In this document: positions 4,316 through 6,395 of the stretch, one piece after another
How positions within the stretch are numbered: position 1 is the stretch's first letter
How the letters are laid out: each line of letters starts with the position of its first letter
Assembly: GCA_022545745.1 (NCBI GenBank)
Contig: JACZQL010000081.1
Location: 1 to 6,395 of the forward strand
Origin: Deltaproteobacteria bacterium
Lineage (GTDB): Bacteria; Desulfobacterota_B; Binatia; UBA9968
Length of the DNA stretch: 6,395 bases
Direction: 5' to 3'
Made by a program: the position numbers and the translations under genes
The notes under the pieces: generated by a model
Databases searched by the model: none
What the model saw: the letters and a program-made list of their open reading frames with translations, nothing else
Told to the model about the DNA's origin: nothing

Positions 4316-6395
4316 GTGACTAAGAATAATTCTCCTATTGGGGCTTCTGTTCCGCGGGCAGAAGGGCCCGACAAGGTTACGGGTCGCGCACTTTATGCAG
4401 CAGACGTCGTGCTCCCCGGGATGCTTTGGGGGAAGGTGTTGCGCAGTCCCCATCCTCACGCGCGTATCCTCCGCGTCGATGGCTCTCGAGCCTGGAAGGT
4501 GGAGGGGGTCCGGGCCGTCATCACCGGTAAGGAAGTCCCCGGTCACTTGGTGGGGAGGCGTTTAAGGGATATGCCCGTCCTGTGTTGGGACAAGGTCCGC
4601 TTTGTGGGGGACCGTGTCGCAGCTGTCGCGGCCGAATCACCAGATGCTGCGGAGGAAGCGCTTGAGTGTATAGACGTGGAATATGAGGTGCTGCCAGCCG
4701 TCAACGACCCGTTGGCTGCCATGCAACCGGATGCTCCCAGGCTGCACGACGACCCTAGTTCCTACGATGGGATGCTTGAAACGGCTGCAATTCCGGAGGT
4801 CCATAATGGCCTGACGCGAGTGACCTGGCATAAAGGGGATGTCGAGCAAGGCTTTCAGGAGGCGGACCTCGTCTTCGAGCATACCTTTCGCACCCCTGGC
4901 CGTCATCACGGTTACATTGAGCCCCATGCGGGGATTGTGGCCGTTGATGCCAACGGCCGGTTGGACGTTTGGATCTCGACCAAGAGTTCGTTCAGTATCC
5001 GTGCGCAGCTGGCCAAGGCCATGGGAATCCCTGAGGCGAACATTCGGATCAATCCGGTCTTTGTGGGGGGCGACTTCGGTGGCAAGGGAGACACTATGGA
5101 CCTCCCCATCGCCGCCTTTCTAGCGCAGCAGGCAAAACGGCCGGTCAAAATGGTCATGACCTATTACGAAGAACTCACCGCGGGTAACCCCACCCATCCG
5201 TCGGTCATCACCGTCCGTACCGGTGTCAAAAAAGACGGTCGTATGGTCGCGCGTAAGCTAAAAGCGATCCATAACAGCGGGGCCTACGGGGCGTTCAAGC
5301 CAGTCGTCAGTATCTCCATCGGCGGCGCGTCCCATGCGGGTGGGCCGTACCGAATCGATCACACCTTCTTTGAGGCCATTCAGGTCTATACGAATACAGT
5401 CCCGAGCGGATTTTTCCGAGCCCCCGGGTCCCCCCAAACCAACTTCGCCGTAGAATCTCACAACGATCTTATTGCCAGAGCGTTGGCCATGGATCCCGCC
5501 GAATTTCGTCTCAAGAATATAATTGAGGACGGAGAGGAAAATGCGGTGGGAGAGCGCCAGGGAGAGGTCAAAGCCCGAGACACCCTGCAGGCGGCCCTTG
5601 ACGCCTTTGGTTGGAAACGTACCAAACGCGGCTCGAATACGGGGCGCGGCATGGCAATTTACGACCGTCATGTGGGAGCCGGTCCCACCGGTGCGACGCT
5701 TGTGGCAGGCGCTAACGGGACCATCACGATTATCAGCCCCACCTTTGACCAAGGAGTTGGTGCCCATACGGTCTTGCGCCAGATCGTGGCCAAGGAGTTT
5801 GAGTTGTCTATGGACCGGGTTGAAGTGGTTGTGGGCGATACGGATACGGCCCCCAAGGATTGCGGTTCTGGGGCGATGCGGGTAACCAACATTGCGGGAA
5901 CTGCAGTTCTCCAAGCGGCCGGTGATCTGAGGGAGCAATTGGCCGCCCATGCGGCCGAGATCTTGGAATGCCCCCTGGAGGAGATTGTTCACCGCGGTGA
6001 AAAGTTCTGGCCCCGGGAGGATCCAAGGCGGGCTCTTATCATGGGAGACATCGTCAAGCGCGGGCGGCAAGACGGCTTATTGCAGGTCACAGCCAACGTA
6101 AACGTCAAGGGAAGACGGGATATTACCTGTTACAGCGCGCAAGTCGCCGAGGTCAAGGTTGACGCCGAAACCGGTCAGTTTCGAGTCACTCGGTTCGTGA
6201 CCGCTCACGATGTTGGAACTATCATCAATCCCATGACTCACCAGGGGCAAATAGAGGGGGGCTTGGTGCAAGGCATCGGTATGGCGACGATGGAAGAGTT
6301 GAGGATCGAAGAGGGTCGAGTTTTAACGACAAACCTGGGGGATTACAAGGTCCCGACCATTGCCGACGTGCCGAAGTTGGTTACCACACTGGTCC
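4316..6395 (+). CDS. Xanthine dehydrogenase family molybdopterin-binding subunit (3' truncated)
   Basis: This is the large catalytic subunit of a molybdenum hydroxylase of the xanthine dehydrogenase/aldehyde oxidase/CoxL family. Such enzymes oxidise a substrate with water-derived oxygen and pass electrons to 2Fe-2S and FAD partners. From GTG 4316, 693 codons are open to the right edge; family members are about 750-780 residues, so roughly the last 60-90 are missing, including the expected catalytic-glutamate motif (GEP-like). The N-terminal domain spans about 15-135 (RAEGPDKVTGRALYAADV; VRFVGDRVAAVAAES). Molybdopterin-binding regions follow: YIEPHAGIVAVD (200-211), VGGDFGGKG (250-258), GFFRAPGSPQTNFAVE (365-380), TFDQGVGAH (476-484), GDTDTAPKDCGSGAMRVT (507-524) and HDVGTIINP (631-639). 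It lacks the CoxL active-site loop VAYRCSFR, so it is not a form I CO dehydrogenase. The usual STQ glutamine is Lys223, and the xanthine-oxidase purine-binding Glu is Gly258. The substrate is unknown. No FAD or iron-sulfur subunit lies upstream, so these would have to be downstream or elsewhere. Confidence 0.93.
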   Translation, partial: MTKNNSPIGASVPRAEGPDKVTGRALYAADVVLPGMLWGKVLRSPHPHARILRVDGSRAWKVEGVRAVITGKEVPGHLVGRRLRDMPVLCWDKVRFVGDRVAAVAAESPDAAEEALECIDVEYEVLPAVNDPLAAMQPDAPRLHDDPSSYDGMLETAAIPEVHNGLTRVTWHKGDVEQGFQEADLVFEHTFRTPGRHHGYIEPHAGIVAVDANGRLDVWISTKSSFSIRAQLAKAMGIPEANIRINPVFVGGDFGGKGDTMDLPIAAFLAQQAKRPVKMVMTYYEELTAGNPTHPSVITVRTGVKKDGRMVARKLKAIHNSGAYGAFKPVVSISIGGASHAGGPYRIDHTFFEAIQVYTNTVPSGFFRAPGSPQTNFAVESHNDLIARALAMDPAEFRLKNIIEDGEENAVGERQGEVKARDTLQAALDAFGWKRTKRGSNTGRGMAIYDRHVGAGPTGATLVAGANGTITIISPTFDQGVGAHTVLRQIVAKEFELSMDRVEVVVGDTDTAPKDCGSGAMRVTNIAGTAVLQAAGDLREQLAAHAAEILECPLEEIVHRGEKFWPREDPRRALIMGDIVKRGRQDGLLQVTANVNVKGRRDITCYSAQVAEVKVDAETGQFRVTRFVTAHDVGTIINPMTHQGQIEGGLVQGIGMATMEELRIEEGRVLTTNLGDYKVPTIADVPKLVTTLV

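Noticed and set aside
5258..6070. 270-codon open frame on the minus strand inside the molybdenum hydroxylase gene
   Set aside because: It lies opposite a clearly homologous coding frame, has no recognisable domain, and is the kind of long antisense frame produced by codon bias.

Overview
The window carries a nearly complete general L-amino acid ABC transporter operon of the Aap type (aapJ-aapQ-aapM-aapP, all on the + strand). After a 215-bp gap comes the 5' part of a large molybdenum-cofactor hydroxylase subunit of the xanthine dehydrogenase/aldehyde oxidase/CoxL family. The four transporter proteins resemble those of Rhizobium and other Alphaproteobacteria along their whole length, so a Gram-negative proteobacterium, probably alphaproteobacterial or a related uncultured lineage, is the best guess. 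The sequence alone does not fix the species. Codon use looks moderately GC-rich, with GTG starts and possibly a TTG start.

Layout: aapJ (periplasmic binding protein) enters from the left edge without its start and stops at 964. A 92-bp gap follows. It holds a 31-codon ORF that begins directly after the aapJ stop and ends overlapping the GTG start of aapQ, and also a possible hairpin that includes that start codon. aapQ (1057-2205) and aapM (about 2218-3303) encode the two membrane permeases, and aapP (3336-4100) encodes the ATPase. Gaps of 12 and 32 bp between the last three genes indicate one transcript. The intergenic stretch 4101-4315 has two possible hairpins, a tandem 9-bp repeat and a weak promoter-like sequence. 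From 4316 to the right edge runs the molybdopterin-binding subunit, with an excellent Shine-Dalgarno sequence. Its 693 visible codons contain no stop.

How the genes work together: AapJ captures L-amino acids in the periplasm, AapQ and AapM form the membrane channel, and AapP hydrolyses ATP to drive import. The molybdenum enzyme is a cytoplasmic or membrane-associated hydroxylase/dehydrogenase of unknown substrate. It would normally need an FAD subunit and a 2Fe-2S subunit, which must lie outside this window. Its position next to the permease may reflect a shared nutrient-scavenging or catabolic role, but this is only inference. No mobile elements, CRISPR arrays, tRNA or rRNA genes were seen. 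The window is mostly ordinary. The most notable points are the aapJ-aapQ junction and the active-site substitutions in the molybdenum enzyme.
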